The position numbers and the translations under genes were made by a program. Below the pieces are notes generated by a model. It was given only the letters and a program-made list of their open reading frames with translations. It was not told the DNA's origin and did not search any database. From positions 1 to 46,550 of the forward strand of contig JAEWHK010000040.1 in the NCBI GenBank assembly GCA_023387815.1: a stretch of 46,550 bases of DNA, in the 5' to 3' direction. Positions 8,701 to 16,362 of this stretch are shown here, piece after piece; position 1 is the first letter of the stretch, and each line of letters begins with the position of its first letter. This DNA is from Pseudomonadota bacterium. Its GTDB lineage: Bacteria; Pseudomonadota; Gammaproteobacteria; Burkholderiales; Burkholderiaceae_B.

Positions 8701-8783
8701 GCATACAGCCCCATCAGGGTCAGCATCACAAACAACATGCATGCCGGCAGCGGATTTTTAATCGACCAGGCCGAGACGTTCAT
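5715..8783 (-). CDS. RND efflux pump, inner membrane transporter
   Basis: This is a 1022-residue proton-driven pump of the hydrophobe/amphiphile (HAE1, AcrB/MexB-type) RND family. The first helix (ACMLFVMLTLMGLYAF) is followed by a large periplasmic domain. The paired aspartates of the proton relay are in GILVDDAIVEVEN at about residue 400. A second periplasmic domain follows from about residue 540, and the C-terminal helix bundle includes GIATKNSILLVEYA. It works with a periplasmic adaptor and an outer membrane channel. The adaptor gene ends two bases upstream (TGA, two bases, ATG), so they are one operon; no outer membrane channel gene is present. Substrates cannot be read from the sequence. 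Confidence 0.93.
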   Translation of the reverse strand: MNVSAWSIKNPLPACMLFVMLTLMGLYAFHSMRIQNFPDIDLPTVVVTTVLEGATPSQLENDVARKIEDNLATVQGIDHVFSTLQDGVATTTAQFVLEKPIQEAVDDVRSSVASVRNDLPANTQEPIVTKLDLAEQPILAFTVSSQRRDETDLSWIVDNAVARKLLTVSGVGKVSRVGGRDRQVRVDMDPVLMQGLGVTVADVSRQLKSVQQEQSGGKAELGEQKQPIRTLGSVKSAAELRDLRIPLSNGKVVTLGDVASVTDSFADPSTAAYLDGKPVVAFEIARSRGAGEIDVGHGVSEALDQLRVQYPDLQFQNAFDMVEPVQSEYDGAMRMLYEGAILAVIAVWLFLRNLRATMVSAVALPLSIIPAFMGMYVFGFTINGVTLLALSLVVGILVDDAIVEVENIVRHLQSGKSPYRAAMEAADEIGLAVVATTFTLIAVFLPTAFMSGIAGRFFKQFGWTAAMAVFASLVVARMLTPMMCAYILKPKKEEVKDPGWMKTYMKWVDRSLRHRWVTVIIAGVFFVGSVVIIPLLPTGFMPADDMSQTQVYIELQPGTPLSQTESVAEQVRQRVMQNSSVEAVYTSIGGGAAGGDPFAGGQTQEERKATLTVKLKPRSERPVKQEIEADIRNRLADVPGVRFKVGLGGSGEKYMLVLSGEQPDVLMQTALEVGSQLRTIPGLGNISSSASLVRPEVEVHPRFDDAAQLGVTSAAMADTLRVATAGDFEVSLSKLNLDQRQIPIVVALKKWAIQDLDFIENLQVPGAKGPVPLSSVADVRLGGGPAVINRYDRARNITFEIELSGVALGDVVKQVRDLPAMRSLPASVSVIDIGDAEVMEELFQSFGLAIIIGIVCIYVVLVLLFKQFLHPFTILAALPLSLGGAFVGLMIAQKSFSMPSLIGLIMLMGIATKNSILLVEYAILAIREKGMSRLDALRDACHKRARPILMTTLAMGAGMVPLAVGWGAADPTFRSPMAIAVLGGLITSTFLSLLVIPAVFLIVDDVSAFFARHTGKLFNDPE

Positions 8784-8785
8784 GA

Positions 8786-10027
8786 TCAGCTCCCTGGGCG
8801 CACAGCGTCAGACGGCTCGTTCTTTTGCCCGGCGGAATCTGTCGCGGATCGAGAGGCGTCATCGGGCTGCGCCTCTGGTCTTGAGCCCGAGTCTGGTGTC
8901 AGCCTCGAGTCTCGTGAAGCACCGGATTCCGGCGCTGAACGGGAGTCTGCCTGCACCACGCGAACCGTATCGCCATCATTTAGAAAGGCTGCGCCCTGGG
9001 TAACGATCCGGTCACCTTCATGCAATCCGGCGCTGATCTGCAAGGTATTGCCTTGCGCGACCCCGATTTCCACCTTGGTTTGTGCCACCTTGTTTTCCGG
9101 CCCCACGACAAAAACAAAATTGAAGCCGTCACGCAGCACAAGCGCCTGCCGGGGCACAGTCAGACTCTGCACGGGGGCCAGTTCGAATTTCCCCCGCAGA
9201 AACATTCCCGCACGCAGTTGCGGATCCTGCGCCAGATCGACATAGGCAATGCCCTGCCGTGTGTCTTCGTCCAGCGTCGGCGCAACCTGACGGACCGTAC
9301 CTGTTACCTCCCGGTCATCGGGCAGGAAAACCTTTACCGGCATGCCCTCCCGGATTTGCATGAGATTGCGCATACTCAGCTGCGCCTGCCATTCCAGGCG
9401 ATTATCCACAACCAGATGAAAGATTTCCTGGCCAGGATTGACTACCGCTCCCAGTACGGCGTTTCTGACGGAGATGACGCCATCCGAGGGCGCAAGCAAC
9501 TGGGTATATGAGGTGCGCTGTTTCTGAGTTTCCAGCGCTGCCCTGGCGGATGTGACCTCTGCCTGCGCGTTCTTCTCATTCGATATTGCCTGATCTACCT
9601 CGGACTGACTGATCGCACCCGTATTGCGGATCTTCCTGATACGGTCGGCATTTCGCCTGGCCGTATCCAGCGATGCCTGAGCCTGGCGCAAGCGCGCTTC
9701 TGCCTGAGTCTGCTCACCGCGACTGGTCGTATCCTCAAACTCGGCAAGCAGCTGTCCTTTCTGCACGCGGTCACCGACATCTGCATGCAGCGATTTAAGA
9801 CGCAATCCGCTGGTCTGTGCGCTGATGCTGGCATCATTCCAGGCGCGAACGTTTCCGGTCGCACCTATGCCCGGTGTCACCGTCGTCCTGACAACGTTGT
9901 GCAGAGCCACTGTGAGTGCGGGCCGCGCTGCGGTCGCCTCTTCTGCGAAAGACGGATTGAGGGCAAGGGTCCAGAGCCCCATCACCAGGATGACGGAACG
10001 CGTCAATGTCGTTAAGGGATTCAGCAC
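8786..10027 (-). CDS. RND efflux periplasmic adaptor (membrane fusion protein)
   Basis: The HlyD/AcrA-type adaptor links the RND pump to an outer membrane channel. It has a hydrophobic N-terminal signal (SVILVMGLWTLAL, then FAEE), a lipoyl/barrel-sandwich half (LHADVGDRVQKGQLLAEFED), an alpha-helical hairpin of alternating Ala, Gln and Arg residues, the second lipoyl half (LLAPSDGVISVRNA) and a beta-barrel/membrane-proximal region. I prefer GTG 10027, which sits downstream of a perfect hairpin with a T8 tract and gives 413 residues; upstream in-frame starts to 10093 would run through that hairpin. The last ~50 residues are an odd Ser/Asp/Pro-rich tail with repeated DSR and ESG/DSG elements, probably disordered. 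Confidence 0.88.
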   Translation of the reverse strand: MLNPLTTLTRSVILVMGLWTLALNPSFAEEATAARPALTVALHNVVRTTVTPGIGATGNVRAWNDASISAQTSGLRLKSLHADVGDRVQKGQLLAEFEDTTSRGEQTQAEARLRQAQASLDTARRNADRIRKIRNTGAISQSEVDQAISNEKNAQAEVTSARAALETQKQRTSYTQLLAPSDGVISVRNAVLGAVVNPGQEIFHLVVDNRLEWQAQLSMRNLMQIREGMPVKVFLPDDREVTGTVRQVAPTLDEDTRQGIAYVDLAQDPQLRAGMFLRGKFELAPVQSLTVPRQALVLRDGFNFVFVVGPENKVAQTKVEIGVAQGNTLQISAGLHEGDRIVTQGAAFLNDGDTVRVVQADSRSAPESGASRDSRLTPDSGSRPEAQPDDASRSATDSAGQKNEPSDAVRPGS

Positions 10028-10048
10028 GATGTCTGCCTGCTCAAATAC

Positions 10049-10090
10049 AAAAAAAACAGACGTATCGTACATGTAAATACGATACGTCTG
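10049..10090 (-). terminator. Perfect 13-bp hairpin with T8 tract after prc
   Basis: CAGACGTATCGTA (10057-10069) and TACGATACGTCTG (10078-10090) form a perfect inverted repeat with an 8-base spacer. On the minus strand eight Ts follow (10056-10049). It lies 45 bases after the prc stop and so is a good prc terminator. Its position just ahead of the efflux adaptor start means it could also be an operator. Confidence 0.8.
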
Positions 10091-10134
10091 CACTTATGTA
10101 TTGTGAATTGTTGTAAATGGCCAGACCTGACTGG

Positions 10135-12345
10135 TTACTTTTTCGCCGCCAGGTCTGCCACGATATTGGCTGCTTCCTTGATTGCAATATCCAGACTTTC
10201 CTTGCGTTTTTTCTCGTCTGCCAGTTCCTGGGTCAGATTGCCCTCACCTGCAGCAAGTCCATCGTCCAGGCGGAACGAATTGACATCGGATTCGCCCAGT
10301 TTCTTGCGGCGCTCTTCAAACTGCGATTGCTCCTGAGACATTTTCTCTCTTTCGGCAAGACGGGTCTCATAGCGCAGAGAAATGACCTTCTTGTCTGACG
10401 TTTTGCGCGCGTAGGCCAGTTCGTCCAGTAGCAGTTTCCAGCTCTCGGATTTGCCTGCACGGTCTTCGTGCTGAGTCTTCAGCGAACCAATTTTTTCAGC
10501 AAGCGTGTCGTTTGCGCTGTACTTGGTTGGCTCGATCTTGCTCCATGGCATGGCGTTTTCGTAACTGGACTCACCCAGCTCTTTCGGATCGAAGGCCGAC
10601 GGGAACACAATATCGGGAACCACGCCCTTCTCCTGAGTCGAACTGCCGTTGACACGGAAGAATTTCTGAATCGTCCATTTCAGCGATCCCAGCTCTTCAC
10701 CTTCGTGACGACGCAGAAACTCATCCAGGCCACGAATGGTCTGTACAGAGCCCTTGCCCCAGGTCGGATCTCCAATCACGACACCGCGGCCGTAGTCCTG
10801 AATCACCGCCGCAAAAATTTCAGAGGCCGACGCTGAGATGCGGTTGACCATAACGCCCACGGGCTTGTCCCATACGACTTTGCCACTGGCGCTGCGAACA
10901 TTGGATACTGTTCCTTCCGCCGTACTGACCTGCACTATCGGATTGGGGCCGCCAAGAAACAGGCCGCTCAGATTTGCAGCTTCACTCAGCGAACCGCCAC
11001 CGTTATTGCGCAGATCAAGCAGCACGCCGTCCACGCCCTCTTTTTCAAGCTTTTCAAGAATAGTGCGTACATCGCGGGTCACACTCTTGTAATTGCTCTC
11101 ACCACGGGCTTTGGCATCAAAATCTTCATAAAAACTGGGGATGGTAATAATGCCAACCTTGTGTTTATTGCCTTCTTCACCGGCTTCATAGATGCGATAA
11201 CGCGCGGCCTGATCTTCCATTGTCACTTTCTGGCGAACAATGGAGATGGTCGTATGCTTGCCTTCCATGCCTCGTTCAGCAGGGATGATCTCGATACGCA
11301 CTGTGGTACCGCGCTTGCCGCGAATCAGCTTCACGATATCATCAAGACGCCAGTCAACCACGTCCTCCATGGGACCGGAGGCACCCTGACCCACTGCAAC
11401 GATCCGGTCGCCCGGATTCAGCTTGCCCGACTTGGCTGCCGGACCGCCAGGTACCACCTCGCGGATCTGACCATATTCATCGCGTTTTTGCAGCACAGCG
11501 CCAATGCCATCAACCGACAGACTGATCTGTACATCAAAATTCTTGGCTGAACTGGGGCTGTAATAAGACGTGTGAGGATCTGTACTGTTCCCATAGGCAT
11601 TCAGGAACATCTCGGCGACGTCTTCACCGTTCATGCGCATGATCTGGTTGCGATTATTGATGTAGCGCTTCTTGAGCTTTTCAACAATCACGCTGTCCTT
11701 GCTGCCCGCCAGTTTGAGTCGCAGGTAATCGTTCTTGATCCGCTTACGCCAGAGGTCATTGATCTGTGCATCTGACGTGGCCCATTCTGCCTTCTTGCGA
11801 TCTAGATCGAACGACTCTTCCTTGTCGAAATCAAAAGGCTTGTCCAGCAGTTTGAGCGCGTGATCGAAACGCTGCTCGACGCGATCCCGGTATTTTTCAA
11901 ACATCACAAAGGCCGGCGCAAGGCGTCCGGTCATGAGCATGGTATGAATGTTCTTCTGAACCGGATCGAATTCATCGATATCTGATTTGAGCAGGTACAT
12001 TTTGGCCGGATCCATCATTTTGAGGTATTCCTTGAAGACCGCCTGAGACATCTTCTCGTCCAGCGGTTTCTTGTCATACTCAAAACGTGTCAGGATGTTG
12101 GCAACAATAATCGCTGCCTTGGCCTGATCGACAGTGGGCTCCAGCGCTTTCTTCTCTGGCTTCTTCAGAGAAACCGGTGCTTTGCTTGTATCTGTCGTGG
12201 CGCTATTGTTCTTTGCCAGCAGTTGATGCTGAGTGGATTGCGACTGTTCAAGCCGTTCAATGCGGTTCAGCGCTTCCGAGTCGGCATATACGCAGGCCGA
12301 AGTAGCCAGGAGTGCAAGAGCCGTTGCCAATACTTTCAACTTCAT
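10135..12345 (-). CDS. prc: Tail-specific (C-terminal processing) protease Prc, S41 family
   Basis: Prc degrades or trims periplasmic proteins from the C-terminus; in E. coli it processes FtsI and cell-wall hydrolases. The product is 736 residues from ATG 12345; the upstream TTG reading is unlikely. A signal peptide (MKLKVLATALALLATSACVYA) precedes an N-terminal helical domain with an EYDKKPLDEKMSQAVFKEYL region. A PDZ domain (VVPGGPAAKSGKLNPGDRI) lies near residues 270-370, then the S41 catalytic core with LDLRNNGGG. The nucleophile serine is at about residue 506 in SASASEIF and the general-base lysine at about 531 in TWGKGSVQ, with the same 25-residue spacing as in E. coli Prc. The long C-terminal DUF3340-like region is present. 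Confidence 0.94.
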   Translation of the reverse strand: MKLKVLATALALLATSACVYADSEALNRIERLEQSQSTQHQLLAKNNSATTDTSKAPVSLKKPEKKALEPTVDQAKAAIIVANILTRFEYDKKPLDEKMSQAVFKEYLKMMDPAKMYLLKSDIDEFDPVQKNIHTMLMTGRLAPAFVMFEKYRDRVEQRFDHALKLLDKPFDFDKEESFDLDRKKAEWATSDAQINDLWRKRIKNDYLRLKLAGSKDSVIVEKLKKRYINNRNQIMRMNGEDVAEMFLNAYGNSTDPHTSYYSPSSAKNFDVQISLSVDGIGAVLQKRDEYGQIREVVPGGPAAKSGKLNPGDRIVAVGQGASGPMEDVVDWRLDDIVKLIRGKRGTTVRIEIIPAERGMEGKHTTISIVRQKVTMEDQAARYRIYEAGEEGNKHKVGIITIPSFYEDFDAKARGESNYKSVTRDVRTILEKLEKEGVDGVLLDLRNNGGGSLSEAANLSGLFLGGPNPIVQVSTAEGTVSNVRSASGKVVWDKPVGVMVNRISASASEIFAAVIQDYGRGVVIGDPTWGKGSVQTIRGLDEFLRRHEGEELGSLKWTIQKFFRVNGSSTQEKGVVPDIVFPSAFDPKELGESSYENAMPWSKIEPTKYSANDTLAEKIGSLKTQHEDRAGKSESWKLLLDELAYARKTSDKKVISLRYETRLAEREKMSQEQSQFEERRKKLGESDVNSFRLDDGLAAGEGNLTQELADEKKRKESLDIAIKEAANIVADLAAKK

Positions 12346-12518
12346 ACAGTGCAATCTCAACGAATGGGTAGGATAATAGGGACTGATTCTAACGAACTGC
12401 GGTCAATTTTACCCATGTTTTCCGGCAAACACATGAAATCACAAACAAAATAGCACATACGTTAGAATCTGACTTCAGTCGATTACAGGAACTGACCTAA
12501 CTTTCAGGAGCCCCATTG

Positions 12519-13745
12519 ATGTCTTTTCTGCGTTCGTGCCCGTTTTTCCGTCCAGCGATGCATGCTCTTGCCACAACTGCAATATTGAGTGCTCCTGCGA
12601 CGGTTTTCGCGCAAAGCGGCGGAGATTTTTCCGCCTGCCTGCAACGGCTGCAGCCACAGGCGGCTCGCGCGGGTATTTCGTCTCAGTCTTTCGCCCAGTT
12701 TACGCAGGGCGTCACGCCGGACATGAGTATTCTGGAAAAGCTCGACTATCAGCCGGAATTTCGCCAGCGCATCTGGGACTATATGGCGGGACTGGTGGAT
12801 GAACAGCGCGTACGGGAAGGCCGCAGTAATCTGTCGCGCTACGGTGATGTCCTGCAGCGGGTCTCTGCCAGGTACGGCGTGGATCCTGCAACGGTTGTTG
12901 CGGTATGGGGAGTCGAGAGTAATTACGGACAGACCCAGGGAAAATATCCCCTCGTTCAGGCCCTGGGCACGCTGAGTTGTTACGGACGTCGGCAAGCCTA
13001 TTTTCAGAAGGAATTTTTCGCCACCTTGCGCATCCTGCAGTCGGGTGACATACAGCCCCAACGGCTGGTGGGGTCCTGGGCAGGTGCATTTGGTCACACC
13101 CAGTTCATGCCTTCCACCTTCGAGCGACTCGCCGTGGATTTTGATGGAGACGGTCGACGTGACCTGATGGACAATGCAGCAGATGCGCTGGCATCGACAG
13201 CCAATTTTCTTGCCAAGGGTGGATGGCAGGCGGGCCAGCCCTGGGGATTTGAAGTCCGTCTTCCGGCAGGCATGTCCACCGCAGGAGAAGGTCGCCGCAA
13301 TAAGAAAGCGGTGTCTACCTGGGCAGCCCGCGGCGTAACAATGGTGGATGGACAACCGCTCTCTTCGCGCGTCTCCGGCACCCAGAAAGCCGGTCTGCTG
13401 ACACCCGCCGGCGCCACGGGGCCGGCATTTCTGGTCTTCCGAAACTTTGACGCCATCTATGGCTATAACGCTGCAGAAAGTTATGCCCTGGCCATTGCTC
13501 ATTTGAGCGACCGTCTGCGTGGTGGTGGCCCCTTCGTCACACCCTGGCCTACCGACGACCCGGGACTGTCGCGTGCAGATCGGGTAACTTTGCAGAAAGC
13601 GCTGCTCAGAAAAGGCTATGACATTGGCGAACCTGACGGTCTGATCGGCAGCAAAACCCGTGATGCCATCAAGACGGAGCAAAGCAGACTGGGAATGAAT
13701 CCGGACGGCCGTGCAGGACAAAAAATACTGCGAGCCCTGCAATAA
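12519..13745 (+). CDS. Lytic murein transglycosylase, MltB type
   Basis: This enzyme cleaves peptidoglycan between MurNAc and GlcNAc to form 1,6-anhydro-MurNAc ends. The 408-residue product has a signal peptide ending near AQSGG (no lipobox). It has an SLT_2 transglycosylase domain with catalytic Glu133 in VWGVESNYG, plus AFGHTQFMPSTF and FDGDGRRDL. A C-terminal peptidoglycan-binding domain of PG_binding_1 type (LQKALLRKGYDIGEPDGLIGSKT) covers about residues 345-405. ATG 12519 has AGGAG nine bases upstream; the TTG one codon before it is less likely. It is divergent from prc, sharing a short promoter region, which brings two cell-wall remodelling functions together. Confidence 0.9.
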   Translation: MSFLRSCPFFRPAMHALATTAILSAPATVFAQSGGDFSACLQRLQPQAARAGISSQSFAQFTQGVTPDMSILEKLDYQPEFRQRIWDYMAGLVDEQRVREGRSNLSRYGDVLQRVSARYGVDPATVVAVWGVESNYGQTQGKYPLVQALGTLSCYGRRQAYFQKEFFATLRILQSGDIQPQRLVGSWAGAFGHTQFMPSTFERLAVDFDGDGRRDLMDNAADALASTANFLAKGGWQAGQPWGFEVRLPAGMSTAGEGRRNKKAVSTWAARGVTMVDGQPLSSRVSGTQKAGLLTPAGATGPAFLVFRNFDAIYGYNAAESYALAIAHLSDRLRGGGPFVTPWPTDDPGLSRADRVTLQKALLRKGYDIGEPDGLIGSKTRDAIKTEQSRLGMNPDGRAGQKILRALQ

Positions 13746-13863
13746 AAACTTGCATATCAAAATAAATGCTGATATAGTTTCATGCTTCGTTGAATTACAC
13801 TTTTCGCGCTTTGAATTTCAGAGACGCCGGAATCGAAATCAGCGAAGTACTGAAAATGGAAAT

Positions 13864-13940
13864 GGCTCTTTAGCTCAGTCGGTTAGAGCGACGGAATCAT
13901 AATCCGCAGGTCCCCCGTTCGAATCGGGGAAGAGCCACCA
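13864..13940 (+). tRNA. tRNA-Met (anticodon CAT)
   Basis: The 77-base gene includes an encoded CCA end. Acceptor GGCTCTT pairs with AAGAGCC; the D arm is GCTC/GAGC; the anticodon loop ATCATAA carries CAT; the T arm CCCCG-TTCGAAT-CGGGG is complete. The lack of a CCAAC/initiator-type stem and the overall sequence favour elongator Met. A lysidine-type tRNA-Ile2 has the same anticodon and cannot be fully excluded. It has no other tRNA beside it. Confidence 0.93.
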
Positions 13941-13977
13941 TCATCCACTTCAGTTTACATAGAAATATCAAGCACTT

Positions 13978-14002
13978 AGGCCGCCTCGTACGCGGCCTTT
14001 TT
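13978..14002 (+). terminator. Terminator after the tRNA gene
   Basis: AGGCCGC and GCGGCCT pair around the loop CTCGTAC, followed by a T tract, 38 bases after the tRNA end. Confidence 0.85.
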
Positions 14003-14187
14003 GTTTTCGACGATCGTGTTGTCTGCCAACTTGACAAAAACATGACACCATTTGCATGTTCAGCCAAGTGACCAGCATTCAAATGCGCATACTTTTAACC
14101 ATTCCCGAAATTTCTTTTGCTAGCATCTCGGCTGTATATTGGTAGCGATGTGAGAGAGTCAGCCCAATGACCTTATAAGAAACAAAC

Positions 14188-14940
14188 TTATTGCAGTGAG
14201 CCGCGCTGGCCCAGTCGTTGCAGCTGTGAAAACAGCATCGCCGTTGTCAGCGAGCCAAGAATTGCCCTCTCGACGTCAGCTCGGGCCGAATCTTCGCTAT
14301 CATCGACAATAATGCGAATAGACCTATTTTCCAGATATGGTGAGTTCTGAATATCAGCCGTCTTGCGCATCACGGCGCCAGTCGCATTGTGATTAGGCGA
14401 AATGATATCGATGAATTCATTATCCAGAAGAAAATCAAAGGTATAAATATTCTTGGATTGTCCCTTGATCTTGGCTCGCTTTTCCAGCTTCTGATTTGGC
14501 TTCCAGGTGCGGAGATAAAACTCAGCTTCCTCTACCAAATTTCGATCTTTATCAGTGAGTCGTAGGTGCTCGCGCTCCCATTGCGCCACCGCGAGCATAC
14601 CCTCAACGAATTGACCAAGCATATTGTGCGACGTAGACTTGGGGTAAATAGCACGCAGGTCATAATGCTCACCGAAAGAAAGACCCATCACTCCGACGCG
14701 CTCCGCAAGCGACTTAATACTATTGGCACTCACGTTAATGCCCATTGACGAAAGATGAGCAACCGATTCACCGTTATCGGAGATCAGCGTATGCTTATTC
14801 TCCTCAATCACGTAAAAAACAATGGACGTCCCATCTGCAAAAGTGAATGGTGTTGATACTTCGATAGCCTGTTCACCATGGATGCCCGTTACCGGCACGC
14901 AAGTGAATGCAGCAGCTTCTTTAAGCCAGGCGCAGTTCAT
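14188..14940 (-). CDS. DUF1828/DUF1829 domain protein
   Basis: This 250-residue protein of unknown function starts at ATG 14940, which has GGAGG six bases upstream; a GTG at 14946 overlaps that site and is less likely. Residues 5-95 look like DUF1828: a beta-rich segment (IEVSTPFTFADGTSIVFYVIEE) followed by ISDNGESVAHLSSMGINV. Residues 150-235 look like DUF1829 (YTFDFLLDN, DIISPNHNATGAV, IRIIVDDSED). Such proteins are patchily distributed and often sit on mobile elements (family knowledge). It overlaps the upstream gene by 20 bases, so they form one coupled unit. The pair looks more AT-rich than its surroundings and lies next to a tRNA, which suggests acquisition by transfer. Confidence 0.78.
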   Translation of the reverse strand: MNCAWLKEAAAFTCVPVTGIHGEQAIEVSTPFTFADGTSIVFYVIEENKHTLISDNGESVAHLSSMGINVSANSIKSLAERVGVMGLSFGEHYDLRAIYPKSTSHNMLGQFVEGMLAVAQWEREHLRLTDKDRNLVEEAEFYLRTWKPNQKLEKRAKIKGQSKNIYTFDFLLDNEFIDIISPNHNATGAVMRKTADIQNSPYLENRSIRIIVDDSEDSARADVERAILGSLTTAMLFSQLQRLGQRGSLQ

Positions 14941-15385
14941 GCTCACCTCCAGTAAAAGTTAAATTAACGCGTTGACAGAATATTTTAAAGGCATTATCAA
15001 AATTTTGACAGTCAATGCCTGGAATTTTCACCGGTAGCGTCGCATCACCAATGTGTTCATGGGGACCGTAGATGTCTCCGTTTTCGTCGTGGTGGCTTCG
15101 CTTATCAGGTGGTGAGACATTCAACTGATAGACTCTCCATAGGCGACCAAGTTCGTATTGAAATAAGCCAAATTCCCATCGACATCTGCCTTTAATTAAA
15201 AAATGGCGACCCCGTTCCAGCCGCATTGTTAATCCGGGAATGATTGCACCAATTTCGTCATAGAGTTGCTCAGAAATCAAATCTATACCCAGATTATTGG
15301 CTTTTGTCTCCCAAACCAGGCTTTTATCCAGGAATTTTGGAATAGCCATAATTTTCTCGGCGTGCTGGCGCGTTATTATTGCCAT
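14921..15385 (-). CDS. Unknown protein, partner of the DUF1828 protein
   Basis: I do not recognise a characterised family. The 154-residue protein begins at ATG 15385, or possibly at the internal ATG 15349 (MAIPKFLDK), which has a GAG-containing site upstream. No signal or membrane segment is visible. The central part is basic and aromatic (RLERGRHFLIKGRCRWEFGLF). A notable cluster, SPPDKRSHHDENGDIYGPHE (about residues 90-110), with three histidines and several acidic residues, could bind metal or form an active site; this is inference. The 3' end overlaps the DUF1828 gene by 20 bases, a layout typical of co-folding or toxin-antitoxin-like pairs. Confidence 0.7.
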   Translation of the reverse strand: MAIITRQHAEKIMAIPKFLDKSLVWETKANNLGIDLISEQLYDEIGAIIPGLTMRLERGRHFLIKGRCRWEFGLFQYELGRLWRVYQLNVSPPDKRSHHDENGDIYGPHEHIGDATLPVKIPGIDCQNFDNAFKIFCQRVNLTFTGGEHELRLA

Positions 15386-15659
15386 GCTTTGCTATTTTCC
15401 AATTTTATTCATATTGTGACCCTAACCCGAAATATGACTGGGCAAAAACATCTTGATTCAAATAGACAATATCTCATATCCAGTGCTGTGTAAACTGCGT
15501 AGAATCCACACAATCGGGGATCGCCATCCTGGCCTATGATCTGCCCTTTCGGGAGCAGATGGAACTTAATGAACTCCCACTGTGTGAACCCCGTATTCGA
15601 CGTCTCCTCCAGGAAATGATGAGGTTCGTCAAGCTCTCATCCCAGATAAGGAATATCGT

Positions 15660-16319
15660 ATGAAGAAGGTATTTATTGTCGGCGGCTCGGGCAAAATTGC
15701 CCGCCACCTCGCAAAACAGTTAAGCTCTCGCGGCTACGCGCCGCAGTCCTTGCACCGGCATGCCGAACAGGCCGAGGAACTCAAAGCGCTGGGTGCCGCA
15801 CCCGTATCTGGCGATCTGCTGAAACTCAGTGTGACTGAGCTTGCCGACCTGATGTCGGGCAGCGAGATCGTCGTGTTCTCGGCGGGTGCAGGCGGCAAAG
15901 GCGGTCCTGAAATGACAAATGCAATCGATGGTCGAGGCCTTGAACTCGCGGTTGCCGCAGCACAAAAGGCCGGCATCCAACGCTTCCTGCTGGTATCGGC
16001 CTTTCCCGAGGCGGGCCGCGGCAAGCAGATTTCGGCCACATTTGAGAATTACATGGCGGTGAAGAAACGGGCAGACGTCCACCTGGCCGAAACCGATTTG
16101 GACTGGGTCATTCTGCGGCCTGGCACATTAGTCGATGCGGGCGGTACCGGCAAGGTGCACGCGGGTCTGGCGATCCCCTATGGTGAAGTGCCGCGTGAGG
16201 ATGTCGCAGCCACGTTGGTAGAGATCATCGAGCGTCCGCAAGTGAACCGCGTAATTATTGAACTGACCGGAGGCGATACGCCAGTGGACCAGGCGATTCA
16301 GCAGATGGCGGCTAACTAA
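15660..16319 (+). CDS. NAD(P)-binding oxidoreductase, atypical SDR
   Basis: The 219-residue protein is an atypical short-chain dehydrogenase (SDR_a5/YhfK-like, NAD(P)H-binding fold). The dinucleotide-binding loop is VFIVGGSGKIARHLAKQL at residues 4-21, followed by GDLLKLSVTELADLMSGSEIVVFSAGAGG, LLVSAFPEAGRG and WVILRPGTLVDAGGTGKV. It lacks a clear Tyr-xxx-Lys active-site pair, as is usual in this subgroup; the substrate is unknown. ATG 15660 overlaps, as ATGA, the stop of a short open frame running in from upstream (about 15485-15663). No operon partner lies downstream; the next gene is convergent. Confidence 0.82.
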   Translation: MKKVFIVGGSGKIARHLAKQLSSRGYAPQSLHRHAEQAEELKALGAAPVSGDLLKLSVTELADLMSGSEIVVFSAGAGGKGGPEMTNAIDGRGLELAVAAAQKAGIQRFLLVSAFPEAGRGKQISATFENYMAVKKRADVHLAETDLDWVILRPGTLVDAGGTGKVHAGLAIPYGEVPREDVAATLVEIIERPQVNRVIIELTGGDTPVDQAIQQMAAN

Positions 16320-16362
16320 GAAACTTACACGCAGAGCCGGCCGCTCCGACGGAACGCATTTG

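Noticed and set aside
12504..13760. Long 418-codon minus-strand frame opposite the lytic transglycosylase
   Set aside because: It mirrors a clear gene with signal peptide and catalytic motifs on the plus strand and has no recognisable domain. It is a shadow.
14079..14190. A frame continuing past the DUF1829 stop in the +1 register (KVIGLTLSHRYQYTAEMLAK and on to a TGA)
   Set aside because: It reads like protein, but it has no start codon or ribosome-binding site of its own, and the DUF1829 gene ends normally. It could be a frameshifted tail or a remnant; I cannot decide.
13912..15520. Possible attachment-site repeat: AATCGGGGA in the tRNA 3' half and again at about 15512
   Set aside because: Only nine bases match, the flanks differ, and no integrase gene lies between. 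This length can occur by chance.
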